A stretch of 64,000 bases of DNA from Lentzea californiensis (GCF_024648825.1 NZ_JANBBE010000006.1:62001-126000); one strand, 5' to 3'; counted from the stretch's first letter, positions 17,256 to 26,740 are shown. Numbers and translations: made by a program. The notes: generated by a model not told the origin, from the sequence alone.

Positions 17256-18590
17256 ATGAACGGTCACCGGCCTGACGGGGTGGCACCCGACGCGCTACCG
17301 GTGACCAACCGCTTCGACGACGAGGTCGCGGCGCTCTGCGCGCCGTTGACCGATCCCGGTGACCTCGACGAGCTGCTGGACCGCATCGGTGACGCTCGAG
17401 TGGTCATGATCGGCGAGGCCAGCCACGGCACCCACGAGTTCTACCGGTGGCGCGCCGCCCTGACCCAGCGGTTGATCACCGAGAAGGCCTTCTCGTTCGT
17501 CGCTGTGGAGGGTGACTGGCCGGACTGCGACCGGGTCGACCGCGCCGTGCGCTGCTCCGCCGGCGCGCCCGAAGATCCACGTGCGGCGCTGCTGGCGTAC
17601 GACCGGTGGCCGACGTGGATGTGGGCCAACGAGGAGGTCGCCGACTTCACCCGCTGGCTGCGCCGCCACAACTCCGCGGTGGACGACGGCGAGCGGGTGG
17701 GCTTCCACGGGCTGGACGTGTATTCGCTGTGGGAGTCGCTGCGCGAGATCATGGTCCACCTCCGCGAGCACGACCCCGGCGAGGTCCCCGCCGCGCTGGC
17801 CGCCTACCACTGCTTCGAGCCCTACGGCGAAAGCGCCCGGGACTACGCGATGGCCACCCGGCTCGTCCCGGCCGGCTGCGAGAACGAAGTGGTCGACCTG
17901 CTGGTGCGGCTGCGTGACCGTGCCGCGACCGAGGACACCGGCTCCTTCGGCGCGTGGCAGAACGCCGAGGTCGTGGCCGGAGCCGAGCGCTACTACCGGG
18001 CCATGACGGCCGGCGGACCGGGGTCCTGGAACATCCGCGAAACCCACATGGACGAGACGCTGCACCGGCTGCTGCTGCACTACGGCATCGGTTCCAAGGC
18101 GGTGGTGTGGGCGCACAACACCCACGTCGGGGACGCCCGCGCCACGACCATGGCGGTGTCCGGCACGATCAACATCGGCCAGCTCGCCCGCGAACGCCAC
18201 GGCGACGACCAGGTGGTGCTGATCGGCTTCGGCAGCCACCACGGCACCGTCGTCGCGGGAAGCTCGTGGGGCGCGCCACTGCGCGAGATGCCCGTCCCGG
18301 AAGCACGGCCCGGTTCGCTCGAACACGCGCTGCACGCGAGCGCCCCTGAACGGGCACTGATGGTGTTTCCCCGCAGCGGCCGCCCCGACCTGCTCACCAC
18401 CGAACTCCCCCACCGCGCCATCGGCGTCGTGTACGACCCCGTGCACGATCACATGCGCAACTACGTGCCCACCAGGCTCGGTGGACGCTACGACGCCTTC
18501 CTGTGGCTGGACGAGACCCGCGCCCTGCATCCGCTGCACACCCGGCAGATCGACACCTTGGAACCGGAGACGTTCCCCACCGGTGACTGA
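17256..18590 (+). CDS. Erythromycin esterase-family protein
   Basis: A 444-aa protein of the EreA/EreB-like family. The catalytic histidine segment [14 protein letters not shown] lies near residue 50, a VEGDWPDC segment follows, and [15 protein letters not shown] and [12 protein letters not shown] supply the further conserved histidines. ATG 17256 with GGAGG 6 nt upstream is preferred over ATG 17244. Family members include macrolide esterases, but many chromosomal homologues have no proven macrolide activity, so resistance should not be assumed. A hairpin terminator follows. Confidence 0.87.
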   Translation: MNGHRPDGVAPDALPVTNRFDDEVAALCAPLTDPGDLDELLDRIGDARVVMIGEASHGTHEFYRWRAALTQRLITEKAFSFVAVEGDWPDCDRVDRAVRCSAGAPEDPRAALLAYDRWPTWMWANEEVADFTRWLRRHNSAVDDGERVGFHGLDVYSLWESLREIMVHLREHDPGEVPAALAAYHCFEPYGESARDYAMATRLVPAGCENEVVDLLVRLRDRAATEDTGSFGAWQNAEVVAGAERYYRAMTAGGPGSWNIRETHMDETLHRLLLHYGIGSKAVVWAHNTHVGDARATTMAVSGTINIGQLARERHGDDQVVLIGFGSHHGTVVAGSSWGAPLREMPVPEARPGSLEHALHASAPERALMVFPRSGRPDLLTTELPHRAIGVVYDPVHDHMRNYVPTRLGGRYDAFLWLDETRALHPLHTRQIDTLEPETFPTGD

Positions 18591-18602
18591 GCACGGTGAC
18601 CC

Positions 18603-18634
18603 GGGACCGCACCGCGTGAACACAGCGCGGTCCC
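18603..18634. terminator. Hairpin downstream of the esterase-family gene
   Basis: GGGACCGC (18603-18610) pairs with GCGGTCCC (18627-18634): an 8-bp stem starting 12 bp after the stop codon and also downstream of the minus-strand unit. Confidence 0.6.
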
Positions 18635-18643
18635 AGGCGTCGA

Positions 18644-18735
18644 TCAGCGGTGGCGGAGTTCCCGCATCAGCTTCGACAGGAGTTCGTCGAAGCGGTGATC
18701 ACGCGGACCAGGTCGGTGTCGTAGTCCTGCGCCAT
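18644..18735 (-). pseudogene. Short frameshifted ORF after the royal-jelly-like gene
   Basis: ATG 18735 sits 2 nt after the stop of the upstream gene (TGAGCATG), with AGGAGG 15 nt before it. It reads MAQDYDTDLVR, after which the frame must shift to give DHRFDELLSKLMRELRHR and a stop. The 92-nt length confirms the frame does not close. It may be a broken small gene of about 30 codons coupled to the upstream operon. No family recognised. Confidence 0.35.
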
Positions 18736-18737
18736 GC

Positions 18738-19826
18738 TCACGGAGTTCCTCCTGACGTCCGGAGCTGGACGGGTCCGGCGTCGATGGGCACGCGGAACAG
18801 GTGGTACGGCTTCTGCCTGCGGTCCTCCCCGCCCTGGTACTTCGCCTGCCGGTGCAGCTGGTTCGCCGTGACGTAGAGGTGGCCTCCGGCGATGGACATC
18901 GTGTCCGGCCAGAGCAGGCGCGGGTCGTGCGCGACGGTCTCGAACGTGCCGTCCGGCAGCCTGCGCAGCACCGCGTTGTGCTCGAAGTCGGTCAGGTACA
19001 GCCGGCCGGCGTCGTCGGTCTCCAGCCCGTCCGAACCGCCTCCCTTGTCGCCCTCGTCCACCACCTGCTCCCCCACCTCGTCATCAGGCAGCGACCGGTC
19101 CAGCAGGGCGTGGGTCGGCACGCTGTACCACCGGCGGGAGGCCGGCGCGCAGTAGTGCAGGCGCGATCCGTCGGCGCTGATCGCGATGCCATCCGCACCC
19201 ATGGACACCGCCTTCGGCTCTCCATCGGCCGGACGCTCCAGGAACGGGCTGCCCTCCACCACTGGCCGGAACGACTCCAGCGACTCGGCCTTGGTCGACG
19301 GGTGGTCGTGCAACCTGCGCCACGACTCGCCGCTGTCCAGGTCGACCACGATGATCCCGTTCGGCCCGGAGTCCGCCGAGTCGGTGATGTAGGCGATCCC
19401 GGCCTCACCGCGGCGCAGGTCGAACCGCACGTCGTTGAGGTACGTCGTCTCCAGCGCCACCTCGCGCGGGAACGTGATCACCTTCGCGACGGTGTCAGTG
19501 ACCAGGTCGACGCACACCAGCTTCGGTCCACCTGGCTTGGTCGGCCGGAACTCGGGACTGCCCGTGTCGAGCACCCACAGCCGGTCAGCGGGGTCGACCA
19601 CGACGCTCTGCACCGACACGAACGCACCGTCGTCGTCATCGGACGCCGGTGAGTTCCACTCCTGGTCGGGGAACGGCACCTCGGCTCCGTCGCGCAGCTC
19701 CACGACGGTCGCCGGCACCTCGTCGCCCCACTTCGGGAAGTTCACGAAGACCCGGCCGGTGTGCGACACGCTCACCCCGGTGGGCATCGGACCGGTGAAC
19801 TCGTGCACCACTCGCAGCTCGCTCAT
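18738..19826 (-). CDS. Major royal jelly/Yellow-like six-bladed propeller protein
   Basis: A 362-aa protein of the MRJP/Yellow family. Visible features are the N-terminal PTGVSVSHTGRVFVNFPKWG segment, DPADRLWVLDTGSPEF, a YITDSADSGPNGIIV strand and ADGIAISADGSRLHYCAPAS. There is no clear signal peptide at ATG 19826, which has GAGGAG upstream, so it may be cytosolic. Bacterial members resemble SMP-30/gluconolactonase propellers, but no activity is established. The upstream flavodoxin-like gene ends 11 nt before its start, indicating an operon. Confidence 0.8.
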   Translation of the reverse strand: MSELRVVHEFTGPMPTGVSVSHTGRVFVNFPKWGDEVPATVVELRDGAEVPFPDQEWNSPASDDDDGAFVSVQSVVVDPADRLWVLDTGSPEFRPTKPGGPKLVCVDLVTDTVAKVITFPREVALETTYLNDVRFDLRRGEAGIAYITDSADSGPNGIIVVDLDSGESWRRLHDHPSTKAESLESFRPVVEGSPFLERPADGEPKAVSMGADGIAISADGSRLHYCAPASRRWYSVPTHALLDRSLPDDEVGEQVVDEGDKGGGSDGLETDDAGRLYLTDFEHNAVLRRLPDGTFETVAHDPRLLWPDTMSIAGGHLYVTANQLHRQAKYQGGEDRRQKPYHLFRVPIDAGPVQLRTSGGTP

Positions 19827-19837
19827 GTGGACACTCC

Positions 19838-20455
19838 TCACTGGACCGGCGGGAACTGGACCTGCCGGAGGAACCGCGCCAGGTGCACGGCGTTGCTCGC
19901 CAGTTTCTTGTTCGTCGAGGCAACTGCGTCCGGCGTCTCGTCGAGTTCTACGTAGTCCTTGGGCTTCATCGCTTCGGAGTTCCAGTACGTCCCGCCGCTC
20001 GCGGGAATGGTGAACCCGATGTCGTTCAGGGCCTGGAAGCAGTCGGCGATGATCTTGTGGGCGCCGTCCTCGTTGCCCACCACCGCCACTACCGCAACCT
20101 TGCCGTACATCGACGGGCGACCCTGGTCGTCGGTCTCGGACAGCTCGGCGTCCAGCCGTTCCATCACCCGCTGCGCGACGCTGGACGGGTGGCCGACCCA
20201 CGTCGGCGTGGCCAGCAGCAGGATGTCCGCGGCCAGGATCCGCTCGCGGATGGAGGGCCACTGGTCGCCCTCGCCCATGTCGGTCTGCACCCCGGGACGC
20301 ACGTCGAAGTCCACGACCCGCAGCAGGTCGCCCTGCACGCCGTGGACGGCGAGCTCGTCCAGCACCTCCTGCGCGATCTTGTCGCTGCTCGACGGCTCGG
20401 GCGAGGGCTTGAGCGAACAGGTCAGCGCGAGCGCGGTCAACGTAGTAGAAGCCAT
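19838..20455 (-). CDS. Flavodoxin-like NAD(P)H:FMN reductase-family protein
   Basis: A 205-aa flavodoxin-fold protein. The N-terminal strand-loop (ALALTCSLKPSPEPSSSDKIA) forms the FMN phosphate loop, LLLATPTWVGHPSS is the second FMN-binding loop, and VVGNEDGAHKI follows. This is typical of NADPH-dependent FMN reductase/flavodoxin-family proteins. ATG 20455 is chosen; the in-frame GTG two codons earlier is less likely. It forms a two-gene unit with the royal-jelly-like gene. Confidence 0.8.
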   Translation of the reverse strand: MASTTLTALALTCSLKPSPEPSSSDKIAQEVLDELAVHGVQGDLLRVVDFDVRPGVQTDMGEGDQWPSIRERILAADILLLATPTWVGHPSSVAQRVMERLDAELSETDDQGRPSMYGKVAVVAVVGNEDGAHKIIADCFQALNDIGFTIPASGGTYWNSEAMKPKDYVELDETPDAVASTNKKLASNAVHLARFLRQVQFPPVQ

Positions 20456-20529
20456 GCACACGGCCTACCCGCTCTTCTGAGCGTCAACCCGGCCGCACTG
20501 CCCGGTTTCGGCTGCCGATGGTGGCGTTG

Positions 20530-20610
20530 CACCTTCGACGCGCTCGCCGTCAACGGTTTCGTGACGTAGTCGTCCGCTCCCGCCTCCAGCCCGGCGATCA
20601 GCAACTGCAG
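20530..20610 (-). pseudogene. Response-regulator receiver domain fragment
   Basis: About 27 codons read LIAGLEAGADDYVTKPLTAS and a short tail. This is the characteristic end of a CheY-like receiver domain, with the conserved lysine and cis-proline (TKP) and the preceding GADDY. Neither the phosphoacceptor aspartate region nor an output domain is found in the surrounding 229 bp gap, so this is a remnant. Confidence 0.5.
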
Positions 20611-20684
20611 ACACGGCGCGCAGCCGCTGTCCCGCCTTCATGACCGGATCGCGCGACAGAACGCGTCCACACCGGGGTGCTCGT

Positions 20685-22223
20685 TCAGCTCCTGTCCGGT
20701 TGCAGCAACAAGGCCTGCTCCGGGAGAACCGCACCGGAATACGGTTCGCCTTCGCCTTCGCGGTCACTGGCGACGAGCACGCGCCAACGGCCGTCCAGCG
20801 CCACGTCCACGACCCGGTCGGCGAAGTTGATCACGGTCACCCGTTCGTCGCCGTCGCAGCGCCGGCTGTAGGCGAACACTTCCGGAGAAGTGTCCAGCTC
20901 CTCCCAGTCACCGCGCCGCAGCGCCGGGCTGCGGCCTCGTTCGGCGATCAGCCGCCGGTACAGGTGCAGCGGGGAGCCGGCGTTGCCGGCCGCCGACTCG
21001 GCGGACAGCTCGGCGGCGTCCGGCGGGAACGGCAACCACGGCCGCGCACCGTCCCACCCGTGCGGCGCCGCGGCGAGCCAGGGCACCGGAGCTCGCGCAC
21101 CGTCGCGCCCGCCCGGATCCACCCTGTCGTCCCCGGCCACCGTCGCGTCCTCGAGCCCGAGTTCCTCGCCTTGGAACAGGAACGGCGTGCCGCGCAGGGT
21201 CAGCAGCATCACCGCGGCGGCTTTCGCACGCCTCATCGAGCCGCCGTACCGGGTGCGGTGCCTCTCGTTGTCGTGGTTGGACAGCACCCACGTCGGCCAG
21301 GCCGCCATCGCGCCCAGCTCCCGTTCGACCTCCCGCACGCACATCCGGAAGACCGTCGGGTCCCACGGGGCGTCCAGCGGCGGGAAGTTGAACGACATGT
21401 GCAGTTCGTCCCCCGCACCGTAGTACTCGGCCACGCGGGCGGTGGAGCGAATGTTGACCTCACCGACCAGCACCCGGTCACCGGGGTAGGAGTCGACCAG
21501 CTTCCGGATCCCGCGCAGCACCTCGTGGCTGTGCGGCTGGTCGTTGAAGTCCGACAGCGGCGCACCCGCCGCGCAGCGCTGGTCGTCGGCGAACGCGGGA
21601 TCCTTGCCGACGCAGTGCGCCACGTCGATCCGGAACCCGTCGACGCCCCGGTCGAGCCAGAACCGCAGCACTCCATGCATGGCGTCGACGACCTCGGGGT
21701 TGCGCCAGTTCAGATCGGGTTGCTCGGGCAGGAAGAGGTGCAGGTAGTACTGCCCGGTGTGCTCGTCCCAGGTCCACGCGCTGCCCGCGCCGAGGGCGGC
21801 GCGCCAGTTGTTCGGCTCGTCGCGCCAGACGTACCAGTCCCGCTTCGGGTTCTCCCGCGACGACCTCGACTCCACGAACCACGGGTGCTGGTCCGAGGTG
21901 TGGTTCGGCACGAAGTCCATCAGCACCCGCAGGCCGCGTTCGTGCGCGGCGGACAGCAACGCGTCGAACTCCGCCAGGTCGCCGAAGACGGGATCGATGC
22001 CGGTGTGGTCGCTGATGTCGTAGCCGGCGTCCGCCATCGGCGAGCGGTACACCGGCGACAACCAGAGGGTGTCCGCTCCCAGCTCGCACAGATGGTCCAG
22101 GTGCCGTTGCACACCACTGAGATCACCGACGCCGTCACCGTTGCCGTCGGCGAACGAACGCGGATAGATCTGGTACACGACCGCGTCGCGCCACCAGGGT
22201 TGCGGCTGATCGACGCCACCCAC
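20685..22223 (-). CDS. GH13 alpha-glucosidase
   Basis: A 512-aa cytosolic GH13 enzyme. Region I is DFVPNHTSDQHPWF, region II DGFRIDVAH (nucleophile D200), region III VGEVNI (acid/base E255), region IV SNHDN (D318). The QPDLNWRNPEV segment is typical of oligo-1,6-glucosidase/alpha-glucosidase (GH13_30-like) members. GTG 22223 has GGGAGGAG upstream. It is divergent from a second GH13 gene with 111 bp between starts. No signal peptide, so it acts on imported oligosaccharides. Confidence 0.9.
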   Translation of the reverse strand: MGGVDQPQPWWRDAVVYQIYPRSFADGNGDGVGDLSGVQRHLDHLCELGADTLWLSPVYRSPMADAGYDISDHTGIDPVFGDLAEFDALLSAAHERGLRVLMDFVPNHTSDQHPWFVESRSSRENPKRDWYVWRDEPNNWRAALGAGSAWTWDEHTGQYYLHLFLPEQPDLNWRNPEVVDAMHGVLRFWLDRGVDGFRIDVAHCVGKDPAFADDQRCAAGAPLSDFNDQPHSHEVLRGIRKLVDSYPGDRVLVGEVNIRSTARVAEYYGAGDELHMSFNFPPLDAPWDPTVFRMCVREVERELGAMAAWPTWVLSNHDNERHRTRYGGSMRRAKAAAVMLLTLRGTPFLFQGEELGLEDATVAGDDRVDPGGRDGARAPVPWLAAAPHGWDGARPWLPFPPDAAELSAESAAGNAGSPLHLYRRLIAERGRSPALRRGDWEELDTSPEVFAYSRRCDGDERVTVINFADRVVDVALDGRWRVLVASDREGEGEPYSGAVLPEQALLLQPDRS

Positions 22224-22334
22224 GAAGAGCTCCTCCCGACCGGATTCACGACCTCTTCAGGTACCCGGCGCACGTACGCCCACACCTGCTCCGGAGAAGA
22301 GGTTCACCTTTCGTGTGAAGGGAATCCTGTCGAC

Positions 22335-23960
22335 GTGGTGGAGCGCTGGTATCGCAACGGGGTCATCTACTCGCTGGACGTGTGCCTGTTCCAGGACTCC
22401 GACGGCGACGGCGTCGGCGACCTGCGCGGACTCATGAGCCGGCTGGACTACCTGTCCCGGCTCGGTGTCGACACGGTGTGGCTCAACCCCTTCCACCCGT
22501 CACCGCGCCGTGACGGCGGCTACGACGTCACCGACCACTACGCCGTCGACCCGAAACTGGGCTCTCTCGGCGATTTCGCCGAGTTGCTCGACCACGCCGA
22601 CGAACGAGGCGTGCGCGTCATGATGGACCTGGTCGTGAACCACACCAGCGACGAGCACCCGTGGTTCCGTGCCGCACGTGCTGCGCGGGACTCGCCGTTC
22701 CGCCACTGGTACGTCTGGTCGGACGACGAGCCCGCAGACCGCTGGGAAGGCTCAGTGTTCCCCGGCGTGGAAACAGAAACGTGGACCTACGACGAGCAGG
22801 CGGAGGCGTGGTACCAGCACCGGTTCTACCGCTTCCAACCCAACCTCAACACGGACCACCCCGCGGTGCGGGCGGAGATCCGCAAGATCGTCAGCTTCTG
22901 GGCCCGGCTCGGGGTGTCCGGGTTCCGGGTGGACGCGGCACCGTTCCTGATCTCGTCGCCGTCGGGTCAGGACTTCAGCCTGTTGCGCGACATCCGGGAG
23001 ACGGCATCGTGGCAACGGCGGGACGCGGTCGTGCTCGCCGAGGCCAACGTCGAGGACCACGAGGTGCTGGAGTACTTCGGGCACAGCGACAACCGGGCCA
23101 GCAGAGCACTGATGCTGTTCAGCTTCCGGCTCAACCAGGCGGTGATGCTCGCGCTGGCACGGGGCGATGCCGGCTCCATCGCGACGGTGCTGCAGGAGCT
23201 GCCGGACCTGCCGCGCAACGCCCAGTGGGCCACGTTCCTGCGCAACCACGACGAAGTGGATCTCGGCCGGCTGCCGCAGGACGAGCGCGACGACGTGTTC
23301 GCCGCGTTCGGTCCAGATCCGGACATGCGGCTGTACGGTCGCGGCATCCGGAGACGGCTGGTGTCGATGCTCGACGGTGACCGCCGCCGGGTGGAGCTCG
23401 CGTACAGCCTGCAGCTCACCCTGCCCGGCACCCCGGTGCTCCGCTACGGCGACGAGATCGGCATGGGTGAGGACCTGACGCTGCCGGAACGGGAGGCGAT
23501 CCGCACCCCGATGCAGTGGTCGGACGCGAAGAACGCCGGGTTCTCCAGAGCGGACTCGGTGATCAGGCCGGTGATCAGCACCGGCCCACGCGGCTGCGCC
23601 GAGGTCAACGTGGCCAGACAGCGCAGTGACCCGCACAGCCTGCTCACCTGGTTCGAACGCATCCTGCACACCCGCCGCGAGTGCGAGGAGATCGCCACCG
23701 GTGAGCACGAGGTGCTCGACGTAGGCCCGCCGCACCTGCTCGTGCACGTGGCACGCCGGCCCCGCGGTGTCATGCTCTTCGTGCACAACCTGAGCCCTGA
23801 ACCATGCCAGGTGTCCGTTCCTCCTCAGACTGCCGAGGAGGAACCGCCGCAGAACGTCGTGGCGGACGGCGCCTACGACAACGACGTCGACCTGTTGTCG
23901 TTACAGGTCAACGGGTATGGCTTCCGCTGGATCCGCCTGGCCGACATCCCGTGGTCCTGA
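22335..23960 (+). CDS. GH13 enzyme, trehalose-synthase-like
   Basis: A 541-aa GH13 protein, with GTG 22335 as the likely start (an in-frame GTG follows directly). Region I is DLVVNHTSDEHPWF, region II GFRVDAAPF (D200), region III LAEANVE (E236), region IV FLRNHDEVDL (D306). The RFYRFQPNLNTDHPAVR stretch and HDEVDL pattern resemble trehalose-synthase-type (GH13_16/33) members, although the maltokinase-type C-terminal domain is absent. It pairs head-to-head with the alpha-glucosidase, suggesting linked alpha-glucan or trehalose metabolism. Confidence 0.85.
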   Translation: MVERWYRNGVIYSLDVCLFQDSDGDGVGDLRGLMSRLDYLSRLGVDTVWLNPFHPSPRRDGGYDVTDHYAVDPKLGSLGDFAELLDHADERGVRVMMDLVVNHTSDEHPWFRAARAARDSPFRHWYVWSDDEPADRWEGSVFPGVETETWTYDEQAEAWYQHRFYRFQPNLNTDHPAVRAEIRKIVSFWARLGVSGFRVDAAPFLISSPSGQDFSLLRDIRETASWQRRDAVVLAEANVEDHEVLEYFGHSDNRASRALMLFSFRLNQAVMLALARGDAGSIATVLQELPDLPRNAQWATFLRNHDEVDLGRLPQDERDDVFAAFGPDPDMRLYGRGIRRRLVSMLDGDRRRVELAYSLQLTLPGTPVLRYGDEIGMGEDLTLPEREAIRTPMQWSDAKNAGFSRADSVIRPVISTGPRGCAEVNVARQRSDPHSLLTWFERILHTRRECEEIATGEHEVLDVGPPHLLVHVARRPRGVMLFVHNLSPEPCQVSVPPQTAEEEPPQNVVADGAYDNDVDLLSLQVNGYGFRWIRLADIPWS

Positions 23961-23965
23961 CGCGG

Positions 23966-24181
23966 CTACGGGCGGTGGCGCAGAATCGCACCGACACCCT
24001 GCAGAACTTGGACGTCATCGCCGACGACAACGTTCGCGCCCGTCACGGCCGCGAGTACGCCGGTGTTCACGACCGGTGTGTCCACATTGGCTTGGCGCAG
24101 CGCGTCCGTCACCCGCGCGAGGCCTTCGACGGCGAGCCCGTCGCGAACGCGCTCGGCGCGGGACCGTTCGACCCCGAACAC
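23966..24181 (-). CDS. Possible small hypothetical protein
   Basis: A 71-aa reading frame from a GTG ends 5 bp from the convergent GH13 stop. Segments such as GLAVEGLARVTDALRQANVD and VGDDVQVLQGVGAILR look protein-like, and the frame stays open upstream of the GTG. No ribosome-binding site or family is recognised. It could be the 3' end of a decayed gene. Confidence 0.3.
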   Translation of the reverse strand: MFGVERSRAERVRDGLAVEGLARVTDALRQANVDTPVVNTGVLAAVTGANVVVGDDVQVLQGVGAILRHRP

Positions 24182-24251
24182 GTGCGTGACGTCGTCGGTG
24201 TTCGTGACGCGGAGACCGATCTCCGGTGGTGCGGGCCCCGGCTCTTCATGC

Positions 24252-25085
24252 TCAGGTCTGCACTGCCCGTTCCTGGATGGCCAGCCAGACCTCGTGCTGA
24301 TGGGCGGTCTTCTCCCAGAGCGGTGTCAGCTGTTCGGGTTCGATGTCGTCCAGCGGTATCCGGAACTCGGTCAGCGCCTCGGTGAACTCGTCCAGAGTGG
24401 ACAAGGTGTGTCGATCGGCGCCGTGCGGCCCGGTGCGGGTGATTGTGCGTGCGCGGAGGGCCAGCTCGTGGTCGTTGCGGTGGTGCTGAGCCACGAGCAC
24501 CCTGACGAAAGGGGAGTCTGCCGACTTGTTCCGCGCCCGGTCGGCGAACTCGGCGAGTTCGCGCGGCCGGGTACGAAAATCGTAGGAGGACATCGTGCCC
24601 TGCGGATGATGATGCATCCGCCACGTTTCCATATCGAGGCGCTCCATCCGGTAGATCAGCCTCCCCTGCCGGTGTGCGCCCTCCCGCAACGGCAGCGGTT
24701 CGAGGAACGCGTCTCCGATCCCCGTGTCGGCCAGCCAGTGCTCTCCCTCGACATCCACCAGCAGGGCGATGTGGTTGCCCCATTGCCGATCGCCCCGGGT
24801 AGCGCGAAGCACCGCCGCCTCCACGACCGTCACGGTGAACCCGATCCCCCGTAGCAGCAGTGCGAGCGCGCCGTTCATCTCGTAGCAGAGGCCTCCGCGC
24901 CCGCGGCGCGCGAACTTGGCTGCCAGCGCGTCCGGTGTGAGAAGCACCGGCCTGCCGAGTTGGATGTCGATGTTCTCGTACGGAACCCGCAGCCGCCACG
25001 CCCGATGCAATCCTCGCAGCGTGGCCAGATCGGCCCGGACGGGCTCGCGGTACTCCAGCCGGTCAAGGAACGTGTCGATCACCAT
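24252..25085 (-). CDS. Arylamine N-acetyltransferase
   Basis: A 277-aa NAT enzyme that transfers acetyl from acetyl-CoA to arylamines or hydrazines. The catalytic triad is Cys67 in RGRGGLCYEMN, His105 in WGNHIALLVDV and Asp120 in WLADTGIGD. PYENIDIQLG is the family N-terminal signature. It is divergent from a TetR gene, with a palindrome in between, so it is probably repressed by that regulator. Length and motif spacing are normal. Confidence 0.93.
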   Translation of the reverse strand: MVIDTFLDRLEYREPVRADLATLRGLHRAWRLRVPYENIDIQLGRPVLLTPDALAAKFARRGRGGLCYEMNGALALLLRGIGFTVTVVEAAVLRATRGDRQWGNHIALLVDVEGEHWLADTGIGDAFLEPLPLREGAHRQGRLIYRMERLDMETWRMHHHPQGTMSSYDFRTRPRELAEFADRARNKSADSPFVRVLVAQHHRNDHELALRARTITRTGPHGADRHTLSTLDEFTEALTEFRIPLDDIEPEQLTPLWEKTAHQHEVWLAIQERAVQT

Positions 25086-25121
25086 GGTTGCCCCTCCCCG
25101 TCGCGCGTCTAACTACACAAG

Positions 25122-25135
25122 CTCTAACTTTAGAG
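25122..25135. promoter_or_regulatory. Operator in the NAT/TetR divergent promoter
   Basis: CTCTAACTTTAGAG is a palindrome with perfect 6-bp arms and a 2-nt centre. Two further CTCTA half-sites lie toward the TetR start (around 25139 and 25157). It is the likely binding site of the divergent TetR protein. Confidence 0.6.
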
Positions 25136-25173
25136 TAGCTCTAACATCATGGTGACTCTAGTAGTCTGTGCGC

Positions 25174-25776
25174 ATGACGCAACCGGCGGGTCTACGAGAA
25201 CGGAAGAAGCAGCGCACCCGCAGGGCGCTGATCGAGACGGCGTACCGGCTCTTCGCACGGAAGGGTTACGACCAGACGACCACCGCCGAGATCGCCGCGG
25301 CCGTCGAGGTGTCCCACGCGACGTTCTTCAACCACTTCGCGACGAAAGAGGACCTGGTCCTCACCGATGACGGCGAGCAGATCCTGCGCGCCGGGCTGAA
25401 CGTGATCGCGGAACGCCAGTCCGGCGAGACGGCACTCGACGTCCTGCGGCGCGCGATGTTCCGGATGCTGGCCGAGGCCGGAGAAGGACTCCGCGACCCG
25501 GCCGGCGAACTGGAGAGGATCCGGCTTGACCTGATCACCTCGGTACCGGCGCTGCGGGCGACGATGCTGCAGCGGGCATTCGACGCCCAGCAGCAGCTGG
25601 CCACCGCACTCCGGCAGACCTACGCCGACGACATCGACGACGTCGACGCCGCCGCGATCGTCGGCGCCGTCACCGGAGCTGTCCTGGCGGCTGGACGAAC
25701 AGCCCTGCGCACAGGCCAGTCCCTCAGTATCGCGATGCAGCGCGCCGTCGACATCGCAACCCGGCAACGGGAGTGA
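25174..25776 (+). CDS. TetR-family repressor of the NAT gene
   Basis: A 200-aa TetR protein starting at ATG 25174; GTG 25168 is an alternative. The helix-turn-helix (about 25-58) reads TAEIAAAVEVSHATFFNHF, followed by the family lysine in FATKEDLV. The C-terminal ligand domain is helical. Divergence from the arylamine N-acetyltransferase with a shared AGAG/CTCT palindrome indicates autoregulation and control of NAT, possibly relieved by an aromatic amine. Confidence 0.88.
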   Translation: MTQPAGLRERKKQRTRRALIETAYRLFARKGYDQTTTAEIAAAVEVSHATFFNHFATKEDLVLTDDGEQILRAGLNVIAERQSGETALDVLRRAMFRMLAEAGEGLRDPAGELERIRLDLITSVPALRATMLQRAFDAQQQLATALRQTYADDIDDVDAAAIVGAVTGAVLAAGRTALRTGQSLSIAMQRAVDIATRQRE

Positions 25777-25849
25777 TCACAGGCAACAGCGGTGCCTGCG
25801 GCGCGGCATCACCCGCTTCAGCACCTCCAGGTCGGCGAAGCGCAGTACC

Positions 25850-26672
25850 CGCCTGCAGCGGCGGCGGCCGAGGTGCGCGACCGCGGGGCTGGGTTCGCCT
25901 GGATCGGGCTGTTCGCGCCGGACGCTGAACAGATCCGCGATGTGACCGAGGTGTTCGCGCTGCACGAGCTCGCCGTGGAGGACGCGAGATCGTCGAGTCC
26001 GGCGAGATCATGGTGTTCCTCGGCCGCGACTACGTCATCACCGTCCGGCATGGCAACCACTCGTCGCCCGGCCACCTGCGCAAAGACCTCGAAGCCGACC
26101 CGGAGCAGCTGGCGGTGGGGCCGGCGGTGGTGTTGCACGCCATCGTCGACGAGTACATCGAGGTCGTCGATGCCTTCGAAGGAGACATCGATCCGGTCGA
26201 GACAGCGGTGTTCGCGCTGGGCAGCGAGATCGGCGTTGAGCAGATGTACCTGGTCAAGCGGGAACTCATGGAACTGCGCCGGGCGGTCATGCCGCTCACC
26301 GGCCCGTTGCGCAAGCTCAGTGAAGGGCACTGCGGTGTGCTGATCCCGGACTCGCTGCGCACCTACTTCCGCGACGTGAACGATCATCTGACCACCGTGA
26401 CCGAGCGGGTCGTCAGCTTCGACGAACTGCTGACCACGCTCGTCGACGCGACGCTGGCCAAGGTATCGCTGCAGCGGAACAACGACATGCGCAAGATCTC
26501 TTCGTGGGTGGCGATCATCGCGGTGCCGACCATGATCGTCGGCGTGTACGGCATGAACTTCGACCACATGCCGGAACTGGGCTGGAGGTACGGCTGTCCG
26601 ATGATTCTGTCGATCACTCTGGCCGCATGCCTGATGCTCCACCGGATGTTCAAACGCAATCGATGGCTCTGA
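25850..26672 (+). pseudogene. corA: CorA-family Mg2+/Co2+ transporter, internal deletion with frame change
   Basis: The N-terminal part reads AEVRDRGAGFAWIGLFAPDA then VFALHELAVEDA in one frame. At about 25985 it jumps to another frame reading EIVESGEIMVFLGRDYVITV, and continues to the end. In CorA proteins about 35-40 residues (the HQRPKLE...DTLFLVLKT region) separate these blocks, so an internal deletion with frame loss is inferred. The C-terminal part is intact, with two membrane helices, the YGMNF selectivity motif and a terminal KRNRWL. ATG 26010 could in principle start a truncated 220-aa protein lacking the N-terminal sensor domain. No clear native start codon is visible. Confidence 0.8.
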
Positions 26673-26740
26673 CGAGAATCAGCCGAACACGCGACAACCA
26701 AATCTCTCTGCGCACGACGATCCTGAGGTTTGCTGAAGCC

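Noticed and set aside
17256..18590. Erythromycin esterase-like gene as an active macrolide-resistance gene
   Set aside because: Motifs fit the superfamily, but chromosomal homologues often lack this activity; kept as a family-level call only.
18738..20459. 573-aa frame joining the royal-jelly-like protein to upstream sequence
   Set aside because: The upstream part is another frame of the flavodoxin-like gene; ATG 19826 has its own ribosome-binding site.
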